Below, one piece after another: positions 1 to 11,758 of a DNA stretch of 64,000 nt. Position 1 is the stretch's first letter; every line of letters starts with the position of its first letter. The position numbers were made by a program, and so were the translations under genes. Location: the NCBI GenBank assembly GCA_028571685.1, contig CM053143.1, positions 140,836,829 to 140,900,828 of the forward strand, in the 5' to 3' direction. This DNA comes from Heterohyrax brucei (taxonomy: Eukaryota; Chordata; Mammalia; Hyracoidea; Procaviidae). The notes below the pieces were generated by a model, which had not been told where the DNA came from, made no database searches, and worked only from the letters and a program-made list of their open reading frames with translations.

Positions 1-1509
1 TAAAAATTCTAGTGACTGCTCATGACCCCAGCCATAGACATTGTCATGATAAGTCCTTTGTGCCTCCAATTACAGAAAAACTCTTGAGAATTTTTTCTCT
101 TTGTTCAACAAGGAGTAAGGAATTTGATGTTGAAACATTAAACATGTCTTTAGGAGAAATAAGACAAACTTGGAATACTCTAATCTTTGGTAATTTTGGA
201 ATACAGCATTCACTGTCCTTCTAAAAGCACTCACTGGAATGTATATTCCAAATGGAAAACTTTTAATATTCTGCAGTGAGATTCAGAGGATGTGTTTGAA
301 GCTTTCTGAGATAAGCCTATAAGGCCCATGATTATTGGACAATCACTGCTTTGGAAGATGCATCTTACACTAAGAAGGAAAACAGATGGACTGTGGTTTC
401 TAAACCTGCCGGATCACCAGAGTCAACTATTGAGCTAAAAATGTGGATGCCCAGATGCCCCTCCCAGGGATTCTGCAGTAGCCATCTCTGGAAAGCACTG
501 TTCTATGCTTTTGAGGCAAGAATCTTACTGTCTCAACTTTTTACAAGTAACCTATTTCATTTTTGTAATACAATTAATTATTACAAATACATACGTTTTT
601 ATTTTCTACTAAAACTGTAAGAGCTAGAAGATGAGTTAAAAGGATGCATCATAGGATGTTAAAATCTCGTTAATTTGAGAGTACAAGAAGAATTAAGGAA
701 AAACGTATGTTTGATGTGTAAGCCCTGAATTCACTGTCTCTTCTTGAGCAAAGAGAAAGGCATGTAACAGTTCTCGTGAGTCTTTCTATAACTGAAAACT
801 TAAAGAATGAAAAAGAGTTCAATTTAAAGTCTGTGAAATGTCCCATTTGAAATGTTTTATTTTGTATTGCTTGAAGATTATGCCCAGGAATATCTGGGAA
901 CAGAAACCTATGAGAAGGTTGTGTGCTAGTGGGAGCTGCAGTTTTCTGCTAATAAGGAATTCTGTCCTTTTGGTCTAGATGATCAGTGGTGGTGGTTTTA
1001 GGATTTGTTTTGAGGGGGGGGTTGCCCTCGACTTTAGCAAGTTTGACTCATTTTCTCATGAAGTAACACTAAGAACTGATGAGAAAAGAAATATTTTTGA
1101 AAAGGTTGGTGTTAGATCTTCGTGTTATGTCTATGCCAGGGATGAGGCATGATTTTGCCAAAGTTCTAAATGTATGTGTTGAAAGGGAAAGGAATTGGAA
1201 AAAGAAAATTTAAGTGGGGATTGAGTCTATAGAAACTGGGACACAAGCAGATTTCCTGGGATAAACTTTCTTTAAAGAAAGGTAAGTTAAATACATAATT
1301 AAATGCGATTCAGACACTTGTAATGTATGAATGAATTCTCATTGAGCAAAATTGAAGCATTACAGATAAAAACAAATATTCCTTGTTGTTACCTCTTTTC
1401 TAATTCCACTCCTATTTCCATAAGTAACCCCTGTCATCAGCTTAAATACAGTCTTCTGTATTCTTTTCTAAGTAGTTATATACAAATGTACATGCAGAGG
1501 TTTGCTTAG
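1..1509. other. No gene or recognised repeat
   Basis: AT-rich sequence with short open frames only (70 and 89 residues at 12-224 and 351-620), none with splice sites or familiar domains. Probably intronic or intergenic. Confidence 0.5.
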
Positions 1510-2095
1510 AATTGTATAAGTTTTTTTCTTTTTTTTTGAGTATATATGACATCATACTAGGTATATTATTCTGCAACTTGATTTTTCTACTTAATATATC
1601 TTAGAGTCCTTCTCAGGAACCCTGGTGGTGTACTAGTTAAGTTTTAAGTCTGCTAATCAAAAGGGTGGCAGTCCCTTCTAGGTCACCACATAGATCTACT
1701 CTGTTCTGTTTTTAATGATTGCATAATATCCCATTTATGAATTTAACCATTACTTACTAATACACATTTTAATTGTTTCTGATTATTCTTAATTACAAAC
1801 CATATGTAATGAATACCCTTCTACATGTTTCTTTGTATGCAAGTAAGGCTATAACTAGGGTAAATTTCTAAAAGTATGATGACTGGCTCAAAGGAACTGC
1901 ATATTTATCATTTTAGTTGCTACCAATATGTTTCACTCTAAAATGACTGTACTAATGTATGTATCCACCAAATTTGTACACCGTCATCAAATTTTCATGC
2001 TATCAAGCTTTAAAATGTCTGTCATCCTGATGAGGGAAAAGCATTGTATTGAATTTTGATTTAATGAGTTTCAATTTTTAATACCTTTTAAGAAT
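1510..2095 (-). mobile_element. Old L1 3' region, interrupted by a SINE
   Basis: The sequence around 1710-1990 (cataatatcccatttatgaa and the following lines) resembles the antisense 3' end of old mammalian L1. A SINE at 1615-1709 interrupts it. Highly diverged, so the limits are approximate. Confidence 0.5.
1615..1709 (+). mobile_element. Afrotherian tRNA-derived SINE, degenerate
   Basis: The head aaccctggtggtgtactag and the tail tctactctgttct mark the AfroSINE type. The middle is decayed and the last ~40 bp are missing. Confidence 0.7.
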
Positions 2096-2949
2096 TGCCA
2101 TGTTTATGAATTCACATACCACACATGTGTGAACACAGATAGAGAAAGACTGAGGGACAGGGAGGGGGGAAACCTTTGTCTGTCCATATGTTCATGTTCA
2201 GATTCATGACAGATACACCCTATTGTATCTCTTAGTTATTACTGTTTCTAGAGTCCAATTTGAAGAGGAAATAGGTAGCTATTGTGGCATCCAGAAGCTG
2301 GATGCTGGGGGAAAAGAGAAAACTATGTATATTCCAGAATCCAAGAGTCTCATTTGGATCCTTGAATATATCCTTCTTAGAGTTGCAGTGAGTGGAATGG
2401 ACTCAGTGGCAGTGGGTTTGGTCTTACCAGTGTAAACCAGTGCCTCAGAATTTCCATTAGGAAGACCAACCTCTTACACGATAGCACTTGATAGTCTGCA
2501 TGGTCTTTTTCGGCTCTAATTTACTATGATTCTCCTAGGAGATTAGGTAGCTCATAGCAATACATGGTATCTTGAGGACATGAGATTCCGGGGGGAAGAG
2601 ATGACCAAGAAAGATCTGCAGCTACAGTGGACACATCAAGGCTTGATCACTTTTGGGCAGCTCAAAGCCACTGGGTAACTACAGGAAGAGCCATCAGCTG
2701 GAGACTGCCTTACCCTGCCCACCAGCAGACCTCTGCTCCCCATGTCTGTTTATAGCTCTGCTCAGAGGGATATGTCTGATCAAGCATTAGGAGACAATGC
2801 CCAGCTGATTAACTGAAATATACTAAAAACTAGATTAGAAAGTTGAAATAGCTCCACAGTGATACCAGCTTAGACAGACAAAGAGCAGCCCAGCCCATTG
2901 TGTCCTTGAGAGCAAAACATGATGATAAATATGCCATTAGAACAACATT
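2096..2949. other. No gene or recognised repeat
   Basis: The largest open frame (2223-2435, 70 residues) has no recognisable domain. No clear repeat or splice signal seen. Confidence 0.45.
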
Positions 2950-3445
2950 ATTATTGTTAGTTCAGTGAGTTGCCTCTGACTCCTGACAATCCCATGAACA
3001 ACCAAACAAAACGTGCCCTGTCTCGTGCCATCTTCACACTCCTTGGTATGCTTAAGTTCATTGTCACAGCCACTGTGTATGTTGGGAACCTTCTAACCCA
3101 AGGAGCCCTGGTGGCATAGTGGTGAAAAGCGACTGCTACTAACCAAAAGGTTGGTATTTTGAAATCCGCCAGCTGCTCCTTGGAAACCTGAAGGAGCAGT
3201 TCTACTCAGTCCAATAGGGTCACTGTGAGAGAGAATCAGCTCGGCAGCAACAGGCATTCCGATGTAAGGGACTGATCTTCCAGCCCCACATAGAACAATA
3301 TTCTCTTGTGATCACAGGATTTTTGTTGTCTGATTTTTGGAAGTGGATAGCTGACCCTGCTGATATCTTAAATCCAAGTGACAGAACTTCCGGCATCCCA
3401 GCCACATACAGATCACTGCTAGCAGGTAGGTGGTGGGTTTGAGCA
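2950..3445 (-). mobile_element. RTE-derived non-autonomous element split by a SINE
   Basis: 2950-3100 matches the antisense RTE 3' tail (caaccaaacaaaacgtgccc, then cacagccactgtgtatgttg). 3280-3445 continues with the antisense RTE leader (ttctcttgtgatcacagg). The SINE at 3101-3254 sits between them. Confidence 0.65.
3101..3254 (+). mobile_element. Afrotherian tRNA-derived SINE, near full length
   Basis: The head is aggagccctggtggcatagt, followed by ctaaccaaaaggttgg, a B-box-like segment, cagttctactcagtcc and the tail of the family. It is inserted in an RTE derivative. Confidence 0.9.
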
Positions 3446-4531
3446 ACAATTCCGATGTTCTTAATGGTGAAACAAAATCAGGGCCCCTGTTTCTTTATAT
3501 GTTAAAAGACAATCTTTCTGACAGTGTTCTCTGGCATAGACTCTGAAAGTCAGAATAACATAGTTGATCTGTTCTATGCGTGTCATCTCTTTTTTCAGTG
3601 CTTAAACCTATTTGTCAAGTATGAGAAGAAGCCTATGCTTCCAAGACATGGTTGTTAGAAGGTAGCATCGTTTTCAGTGTCCTGTCTCCCAACCACTAAC
3701 CTCCTGGTGTGGCACTCTGTAACACTGTTGCAACATGGAAATTTTTAAAAAATGAAATAAACAGTGATATGTCATTTCTATGAATAATGAAATAACGAAT
3801 TCTCAGTTTTAGTCTAAACTGACGTAAAATAAGTATGGAGGTCTTATGCTATAATTACATTAATCCAGACTAAAAGAGACAAAATATATTTAAAATTACA
3901 GGTGTTCTCTGTTCTTCAGTAAAAATCCATCAAGAATATTTTTAGTGCTTATTATCTTTGTCAGTTTCCAACACTCTCATTTATCTGCTGAGTAATTATT
4001 TACATCACTGACATTTTGACATTCTGGGTTTTTTAGGTTTTCATTTCATTATATTATTTGGTAAATAAAGTGTTCTCAGTACGCTACAAATAAAAGTTAG
4101 CATGTGTCTGAATTCACCCCTTCCATATGGTTCTATTTTAGGCACATGGAAGGACTGGGAGAATAAGGAAGCTGAGATGGGTCATGCAGGGTCTCTCTTC
4201 TTGTCAGTCTTATTATGCTAGATTTTCTTTTACATAATAGATAAGCCTGCTGCCTGTCTTCAACAGGGATTCAAAAAAAATCTGACTTACTAATAGATTT
4301 TCTCTGGTATGAGATATTTAGAAGTTAGCACATTCAGTGAAGCGTACTCTTGATCACAGTGCAAGCTGGGGACTGCAACTTGCTTTCTTGTGTCAGGCAT
4401 ACCATCTTGAATCACTGGGCTACTTCTACACCTTTGTTTTGTTTTAATTATTTCTTATCATTTTAGAATATTTTTCTTTAGTAGCTGCAGTGTACTGTCA
4501 GATTCACATAATGCCAAATTCTCATCTATTT

Positions 4532-4534
<3 letters not shown>
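3446..4534. other. No gene or recognised repeat
   Basis: AT-rich sequence with no sizeable open frame. The 3' part (4080-4530) is likewise unassigned. Confidence 0.45.

Positions 4535-4569
<35 letters not shown>
4535..4569 (+). repeat. (TC)n microsatellite followed by poly-T
   Basis: About 16 uninterrupted CT dinucleotides, then a short T run. Confidence 0.95.
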
Positions 4570-4576
<7 letters not shown>

Positions 4577-4689
4577 GTTGCATTTTTCCTTCCATGGAAG
4601 AAGATGCATGGGATAACAATATCTTTGGTTATCTATGGTCTTTGCTATACAGAAAAATCGACTTGATGAAGAATATTTTCACATCCAAC

Positions 4690-6228
4690 AGACTCAGTAT
4701 AAGCACTTTACCAAATAAGACATTCAGGCAGCTAACAGATACCTGACAAAAGGCTCACCATCATTAGCCATTAGAGAAATGCAAATTGAAACTGCAATAA
4801 GATACCATTTCACCCCAATGAGGATGGCATTAATCTAAAAAACACAAAATAATAAATGTTTGAGAGGCTGTGGAGAGACTGGAACACTTATGTATTGCTG
4901 GTGGGAGTGTAAAATGGTAACAACCACTTTAGAAATTGGTTTGGTGCTCTCTTAAAAAGCTAGAAATAGAAATGCTATATGATCCAGCAATCCTGCTCTT
5001 TGGAATATATCCTAGAGAAATAAGAGCTGACACACAAATATATACATGTGTACCAGTAATGCTCGTTGAAGCACTGTTCACAGTAGTAAAAAGATGGAGT
5101 CAGCCTAGGTGTCCATCAACAGAAGAATGGATTAAAAAACAATGTTATGTTCACACAATGGAATATTATGCAATGATAAAGAAAAGTGATGAATCTGGGA
5201 AACATCTCATAAAATGGAAGAATCTGGAAGGCATTATGCTAAGTGAAATTTGTCAATTAATATTAATATTGTACGAGACCAGTATTATAAGGACTCAAGA
5301 ACTGTTTCAAACACAGAAGGAAACATTCTTTGATGGTTCCGGAGTGGGGTGGGAAAGAGAGGGATATTCACTAATTAAATAATTGACAAGAATTACTTCA
5401 GGTGAAGGGAGAGACACCACACAGTAGAAGAGAATAAGCACAAATTAACTAAACCCAAAGCTTAGAAATATTCTAAATAAAACCAAATGCTTCAAGGGAC
5501 AGAGTAGCATGGTCAGGGGTCTGGAGACCAGAGTTTCAGGGGACATCTAGGTAAATTGGCATAACAAAGTTTAGTAAAATTTCTACATCCTACTTTGGTG
5601 AGTGGTATTTGGGGTCTTGAAAGCTACCAAACAGCCATCTGGGAAGCATCAATTGGTTTTAACTCACCATGAGCAGAGGAGAAAGACAGCATCAAAGATA
5701 CAAGGGAAGTGTAAGCTCAAGAGACAGAAGAACCACATATACCAGAGATTACATCAACATGAGAGCAGAAGTACTAGATGGAACTCAGCCACCACCAAAG
5801 ACTGCCCTTAAAGGGAACTCAACAAAGAGTTCCTTATGGAGCGGGAGAAATGTGGGGTACAGAGCCCAAACTCTAGTAGAAACACCAGACTAGAGGATCC
5901 CCCGAAGATACAGTTCTCGAACTCTCTGTTAACCCAGAGCTGAAACCATTCCAAAAGCCAGTTCTTCAGACAAAGGTTGAACTGGTCTATAAGATGTGAA
6001 ATAATACTGGTAAGGAGTGTGCTTCTTGATGCAGGAGACTAACTGGGATGAGAAGACAGGTGGCCAGGAGCTGATTAAACGGTACAGGAAATATGAAGTG
6101 GAGGGGAGGAGTGTGCCCTCACAGTGTAGTGAGAGCAGCTAGGGTCACAGGGCAAAGTGTGGATAAGTTTTTGTCTGAGAACTAACTGGAAATACAAACT
6201 TTCACCTAAAACACAGTGAAAAAAAATT
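4690..6228 (+). mobile_element. L1, 5'-truncated: ORF2 C-terminus plus 3'UTR
   Basis: The 3' ~700 bp of ORF2 is recognisable, with an open frame at 4936-5382 containing EEWIKKQ and MEYYAMIKKSDESGKHLI, typical of the L1 ORF2 C-terminus. It is followed by the lineage-specific 3'UTR (ggggacatctaggtaaattg ... aaactttcacctaaaacaca) and an A-rich end at about 6220. The frame has decayed, so it is not functional. Confidence 0.92.
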
Positions 6229-6419
6229 AAAATTTAGAGAACTCAGAATAGTTCAAATATTTTCAAAGCCAAGCTGCTTGCCCACTTGTTCTGAGCAATA
6301 CTTGGTAGAGTGAAAAGCTTTCTCCTTGTGCCTCTGTGCCTGTCGCTTCTACGCTTCTCACCCTCAGGTGGGACTCAGTAGGCGTGCCACCCAAGGATAG
6401 CAAGCTGCCCTTCAGAGAC

Positions 6420-6548
6420 TGCTTTTCTGTGTGTTAACTCATTTACTCTTCCGGCAACTCTATGAAAGAGGTGCTGCTGTCACAGCTATTTAACAGATGA
6501 AATCCAAACAAGTTAGATACCTTGCCCAGGCCCATACAGAAAGTACTT
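6420..6548 (-). mobile_element. MIR-like SINE
   Basis: It has the conserved MIR order: aactcatttactcttccggc, tatttaacagatgaaatcc, ccttgcccaggcccatacag. Diverged. Confidence 0.6.
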
Positions 6549-6950
6549 GGTAAAACTGGAACTCTTACATGTCTCCCTGACTCCTGAGATCAGGCTCATA
6601 ATGGTCATATGTTTCCTCTCTTGAGTCAACACCTCCAGCCAAGATGGTCACGACCCTCCAGACCAGCTCCCAGCTCCTCTCAGATAACATCAGCACTGGA
6701 ATCGGAACTCATGCCCAGGAAGATTCTCAAAATGCCACTCACTTTCCAACTTCTCCATCTGGGCCCACAGCCCACCTTCCTCTCCTTTCTTTGGTGAGAT
6801 AGCTCAGCAGCCAGTCTCTTTCCAAGTCTTCTGCAGCTCCTGCTTTTCCCTTTTTCTACCAACTCTGTAGCATCTGCTAGAGTCAAGATTTCAACCTTTG
6901 ACTTCTACTTCCTGTGCATTCTAATCCTTCTGCACATACAAAAAACAAAG

Positions 6951-7062
6951 TCACCCTATAACAGAGTGGAGCTGACCCATAGTTTCCAAGGAATGCCTGA
7001 TGGGTTTGAAATGCTGGCCTTTTGGTTGGCAGCTGTAGCGCTTCCCCACTGTGTCACCATGG
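6951..7062 (-). mobile_element. Afrotherian tRNA-derived SINE, partial
   Basis: Antisense copy: cagagtggagctgacccata, then ctggccttttggttggcagc, ending in gtgtcaccatgg. The 3' tail is missing. Confidence 0.85.
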
Positions 7063-7596
7063 TATGCTTCCATGCATAGACACTAGAAAAGTGTTGGATC
7101 ATACATACTCTCACCCCAGCTATAGAACCAGCAGTAGCTTCACTTCAACTAATACAGAAAATTCACAGGGCCACCCAGCAGACACCAGTCAGGGAGAACC
7201 TTGTGCCCATACCCATACTTTTGGAAATTTTCTCAGCCCTTATCAGGGCAGGCCTGGTGTTTAAGCTAGGCAATCTGTTTCAGATGAAGCATTTGCAGCA
7301 TGCTTTCTGTGTGCCAGATAAGTGATCCAAGAGTGAATGTCTGACTTCCAGAAGCACTTGGTCTAAAGATAGGGACAGGTTCAACACAGGAGGAAGATGC
7401 ATCAATACAGTGTTTCTGGGAGCTTTGAGGCTAAGCCCCTGGGCAAGCAGCCCTAGAAAGGGAGCATTTAGCTTTCCAGACTGCTACTCAAAGACAGGCA
7501 TTAAAATAAACTACAGCAAATGCCAGAAAAACAAGCCACCTTATCTGCCGTTCATGCCCTGCTTTTATTCAGAGCACTTAACACACTTTAGCATTT
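7063..7596. other. No gene or recognised repeat
   Basis: Open frames up to 80 residues (7022-7264) overlap SINE sequence and have no domain signature. Confidence 0.45.
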
Positions 7597-7745
7597 AACT
7601 CTACGTTTATTGGTTTATTGTCTATCCCCTCAACTAGGATGTAAGAGCCAAGAAATAGGAACTTTGTCTTGTTCAAGGTTGCATCCCCTAGAAACTGTAC
7701 CTGGTACATAGTAGGTACTCCACAAACCAATATTGAATTAGTTTG
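7597..7745 (-). mobile_element. L2-like 3' end
   Basis: The order ctcaactaggatgtaagagc, gaactttgtcttgttcaagg, gtacctggtacatagtaggt is the antisense 3' end typical of LINE-2. Confidence 0.6.
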
Positions 7746-7831
7746 GTCAGCTGAAAGTGGCCTTTTGGAACCGAACTGAGAAGAGGTATGAGGCTGCATT
7801 CCCTGCAGGAAAGAGCTGTAGGATTTAGCAG

Positions 7832-7917
7832 TGTCTTGCGGTGTAGTGGTGAAATGCTACAGCTGCTAACCAAAAGATTGCAGTTCAAATCAACTCAGCA
7901 GCAGTAGGTTTGAGTTT
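7832..7917 (+). mobile_element. Afrotherian SINE with internal deletion
   Basis: The head (gcggtgtagtggtgaaatgc, gctgctaaccaaaagattgc) is joined directly to the tail (aactcagcagcagtaggttt). About 60 bp of the usual centre is missing. Confidence 0.8.
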
Positions 7918-8055
7918 AGTGTACTTGGAGAAAGTCTCAGCATCCAGTGCTGTTAAACTGGTCGCCTAGCAACCTTAAACCTGGAGGCACTTCCACACAA
8001 AAGAGCCATTTCTTTCTTTCTCTTACTCTTTTTCTTTGTTCCTGATTTTCTTTGC

Positions 8056-8145
8056 TTTTGTTGTTGTGCTTTAAGTAAAAGTTTACAAAGCAAACTCGTT
8101 TTTCACTAAACAATTAAGACACAAATTGTCCTGTGACAGTGAAGA
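8056..8145 (-). mobile_element. L1 3'UTR extreme end
   Basis: The antisense L1 3' terminus: ttgttgtgctttaagtaaaa, gtttacaaagcaaactcg, cactaaacaattaagacaca. Confidence 0.7.
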
Positions 8146-9127
8146 ACCTCACCATGTGTCAAGATTTCCCCCTTCAACCTTTTGTTTCTTAACTTCCTCA
8201 TGGGAGGGATTTCCTTCTGAAGTTCACACCTGCATCTCTGCTGCTCAGAACAAGCCTGAGTCATTCCACAGTCAGTGTCTGGGCTGTAAGAGACCTCCGA
8301 CCTGGGGATGCTCACTGGCCTCTCAGCTTCGTACAAGTCTTGCTGACCTTGCTGCTTTTATTCCTTCTTCCTCAGGTGACCAGGCAGCATTTACAGAGTG
8401 GCTGTTGTGTGTCAGATGCTACACATGATCTGGTTAATTCAGCAAAGACTCACAGACAAGCTAGGGAGGCCAGTGAGCAACATTGCCCTTCAGTAGTCCT
8501 GATTTAGGTTACCACCTAATCCCGGAGAATGTGTGCTCACTGCTTGGATTTGAATTCCTAAGCCATCTGAGCCAGCGGCTGCCCTTAACAAGAGAGTGGA
8601 GCTGCCTATCTTGGCTTTCGCTAGGTACTTTAATGTTACCAGCCAGTGGCAGCATGCCACCGTAGTTCTGTGTGCCAGGGCAGGGCATACGGCACAATCT
8701 TACCAAACGTGCAGATCTGAGTAGGATGAGAATTACATCAATGGCACTTCTTTATTTAGCCATTGTTTCTTGTTTACTCTCCCAGCTTTCCCTTCTCTGC
8801 TGTTTTTGTTGTTGCTGGGTTTTTTTTCCCTCTTTCATGCCTCTGAGTTCACCCAAGCCCTCCCCCATCCTCACCTCAGCCACATAGCTCTTATCACACC
8901 TGTATCAACATTCCCAGTTTGTCTGCAGCCTCCTCTGGGGTAGGGGCTGTGCTGGTCTTGTTCTCTCTGAGAATCCTCCCACAGTGCTTGACACATGTAC
9001 ACAAGCCACACATGTTTGGTGAATGACCACATATCTTTCTCATCCGGTGTTCCTACATTTGGCCGTTTGAATAATCTAGTTTCACATGCTTTTTGTAGGT
9101 AGCATGACTTAATCACAAAATCCAGAC
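8146..9127. other. No gene or recognised repeat
   Basis: Moderately GC-rich, with a 100-residue open frame (8126-8428) that lacks a domain or splice context. Probably old unannotated sequence. Confidence 0.4.
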
Positions 9128-9232
9128 AAAGCTGGGTTTGAAACCACCTCTGTCACTTACGACGTATACAACTTTAGCTAAATCTCTTTCACTTTCTAAA
9201 CCTCAATTTTCCATATCTGTTAAATGGAGTTA
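9128..9232 (+). mobile_element. MIR SINE
   Basis: Contains gctgggtttgaaaccacctc, tgtcacttacgacg, cctcaattttccatatctgt and aaatggagttaatacct, the MIR core order. Confidence 0.8.
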
Positions 9233-9235
9233 ATA

Positions 9236-9290
9236 CCTAAATTGGAATTGACTCAACAGCAACAGTTTGGGTTTGGGGTTTTTTGTTGTT
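9236..9290 (+). mobile_element. SINE 3'-tail fragment
   Basis: Only the tail of an AfroSINE is present: ttggaattgactcaacagca, then a GT-rich end. Confidence 0.65.
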
Positions 9291-9458
9291 ATTTTGGTAA
9301 GAAAATTGAGTGTGATATGTAAATGTTTAAAATATAGTAGTGATCAGTGAATATTTGTTTTTATATCTGTTCTTTTTGGCTATGTAGATTCCTAATTCAT
9401 TTTCTTCTTTATAATCCAGAATTTGAAGGGTTACTATTTGTATCAGTTCAGATGGGCT

Positions 9459-9666
9459 GAGGTCCCTGGGTACACTAACCGAAAGCTACTAACCTAAAGA
9501 TCTGTGGTTTGAACCTACCCCGCAGTGCCATGGAAGAAATGCCTGGTGATCTCCTCCCATGAGGATTACAAACAAAGAAACCCCATAGAGCTCTTCTACT
9601 CTGTACTACACGGGGTCCCCACAAGTCAGAATTGACTCCACAACAAGCAAGTTTAGTTTTGGTTTT
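9459..9666 (+). mobile_element. Afrotherian SINE, long variant (left arm)
   Basis: The head is gtccctgggtacactaaccg. The variant middle is gaaatgcctggtgatctcct, then tcttctactctgtactacac and the tail gaattgactccacaacaagc. Confidence 0.85.
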
Positions 9667-10054
9667 GATTGTTTAGGATGGGCTAGTAACAAACAACCGA
9701 AAATCTCAGTGGCTTTACATAGTGGCGGCTGCTTTCTCCTCTGCGTGGTACGCATCTCAGGTCTGTAGGGTTCTGCCTGACAGACAGAGGTCTCACCTGT
9801 GGGCTCTTCTTTGGGCAGTAAAATATGAGTGGCAGTGACAAGTGCCACTTCTGAGTTGAAACCTTTAAAAGCCTGCCTGCAGTTACCGCATCCCCTTCCC
9901 CCTGCCTCAGTGATCACCGAAGCGTGTACTCAGGTGAGACCTCTGGCTGTCAGGCAGGGCCCTACAGACCTGAGATGCAAAGAGAAGTCAGCCATCACTC
10001 TATGAAGCCACCAAGATTTTCAGTTGTTTGTTACTAGCCCATTCTAAGGAATCA

Positions 10055-10268
10055 AAACCAAAACTAAACCAACTTGTTGTGGACTCAGTTCTGACTCATG
10101 GGGACCCTGTGTAGTACAGGCTAGAAGAGCTCCATAGGTTTCCTTATTTGTAATCCTCACGGAGGAGACCACCAGCTGTGTCTTCTGTGGCACTGCTGGG
10201 CGGGTTCAGACCACAGACCTTTAGATTCGTAGCTAAGCACATAACCATCTGTGTGCCCAGGAACCTCA
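10055..10268 (-). mobile_element. Afrotherian SINE, long variant (right arm)
   Basis: Antisense partner of the 9459-9666 copy: ttgtggactcagttctgact, gctagaagagctccataggt, ending gtgtgcccaggaacctc. Confidence 0.85.
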
Positions 10269-10283
10269 GCCCGTCCTAATTGG

Positions 10284-10764
10284 GGGGTGGGAGGGTACAA
10301 TCCTCCCCCTGTGGATCACCAGTGACCACCCCGTCACTGTTGAAGATGAGTTGACCTTGAAGTATATTGATTTAAGTTACTTTGACCTGGACCAAGAGTA
10401 AGGACTATTAAGCCAATGAGTAAAATCAACAAGATAATAGCGGTGAATATTTAGTCTTCAAGAAAGAACAAATTATTTTAAGGATACAGGATATTATTCA
10501 ACTACCAACCACTTTAGTTAAAATCCAGTCTTAAATATTCATCACAGCAGGCAGGATCTCTGCTTATTAGCATGTTATTGATTAACCCTTTTATCAGTAT
10601 GCTTTTGCAAGTAATAAAAGTACCTTTCCATATAACCTATAACTTAGGTTTATCTGAATGTAGGCTGCCTTTTCTCCTACTTATTAGCTTAAATTTGAAC
10701 TTTTATTCTACTTATGCTGTAGTTTTTGTGATAATCAAGTGTTTGCTGATTATCTGGAGTGACG
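10284..10764. other. No gene or recognised repeat
   Basis: AT-rich. A 66-residue open frame (10572-10772) is Leu/Ile-rich but has no supporting signals. Confidence 0.4.
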
Positions 10765-11025
10765 AAGCTTAACATTTGAGAGCATAAACTCTGGGTGTCG
10801 ACTATTGGCATTCAAATTCTGGTTCTGCCATTAATTAATCATGTGCCCTTCAGCAAATTACTCAGCTTCTCTGTACCTTTTTTTTCTCTCATTTGTAGAA
10901 TAGGTATGATGAGAACACATGCTTCACAGAGTAACTAGGAGGATTAAATGAATTAATATATATATAATAACTTAGACTAGTGTTCAGCTCGTAGTAAGTA
11001 CTTAATAAATATTAACTGTTATCCT
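10765..11025 (+). mobile_element. MIR SINE, near full length
   Basis: Contains gagcataaactctgggtgtc, attctggttctgccattaat, cagcttctctgtacc, aggattaaatgaattaatat and cttaataaatattaactgtt, in the MIR order. Confidence 0.85.
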
Positions 11026-11697
11026 CTTTAGATACCCTAGGGAATGCAGAGAGCATGTGTTGGGAGCAGGGATTTGATGTTTTGTTTTCTGTTACATCCA
11101 TGCTTAGAAAAGCGCCACATGGCAGACACTCAGTAAAACTTGTCAGCTGAATGCATCATGGAGCTCTGCCTGGTGGAATTTAAAAACCACCTCAATCCTT
11201 GATTCCTTCCTTGAAGCACTAGATCTTCCTTCACTTACAGCGAACTTGATCAGCCTTGAATTTTCAGGATCCAGAATGGATCCTCAAAATAAGTCCTCTT
11301 TACTTCTAGCTTGCTTTCCAAGAACTGCTGGCAGCAATGCCAATCACAGATGTCACTGACTCCCCCTCTCTTCACACTCTCAGCTGGTGACTCTGGCATT
11401 CCAATATTGAACATCTGACTGCAGAGGCTGGTGACACAGAAGCCATGCTTTAGTGGAATTTGGATGTTGTCATGTTATTTCATGTGGTTCTCTGCCCTAC
11501 TTAGTTTTGTTGTGTTCTTATCATCAGGAAGAAATTGGGAAGTATGTGAGATTCAAAGCTAGTGCACTTTCTGTCCTCAACTGGCAGCTGCTTCCAAATG
11601 GCCACTTCGCTTCCCACGCATTCCAATAAGCCCCTCACCAGCACCAGAAGATAGCCAGGCTTGTGGTTCTACCTCCCTTCCCAATCTTCTTCATCCA

Positions 11698-11698
<1 letters not shown>
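11026..11698. other. No gene or recognised repeat
   Basis: Unassigned sequence without a notable open frame. Confidence 0.4.

Positions 11699-11758
<60 letters not shown>
11699..11758 (+). repeat. (TG)n microsatellite
   Basis: About 29 uninterrupted GT units, followed by an imperfect ACATGTGTACATAC extension. Pure and long, so probably polymorphic. Confidence 0.98.

Larger units (their letters stand above)
9444..10283. repeat. Large imperfect inverted repeat carrying a SINE in each arm
   Basis: The left arm (9444-9799) and right arm (9931-10283) are reverse complements along most of their length, with a ~131-bp spacer. Matching marks on both arms: gggctgaggt(c/t)cctggg; gctcttcta(c/g)(t)ctgtactacac; tttagttttggttttgatt; gggctagtaacaaacaac; gacagaggtctcacctg against its counterpart. 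One ~10-bp indel lies at about 9740-9755. The arms hold a SINE (outer) plus ~130 bp of non-SINE flank (inner). The duplicated segment is therefore larger than a single SINE, and chance pairing of two opposite SINEs cannot explain it. Confidence 0.88.
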
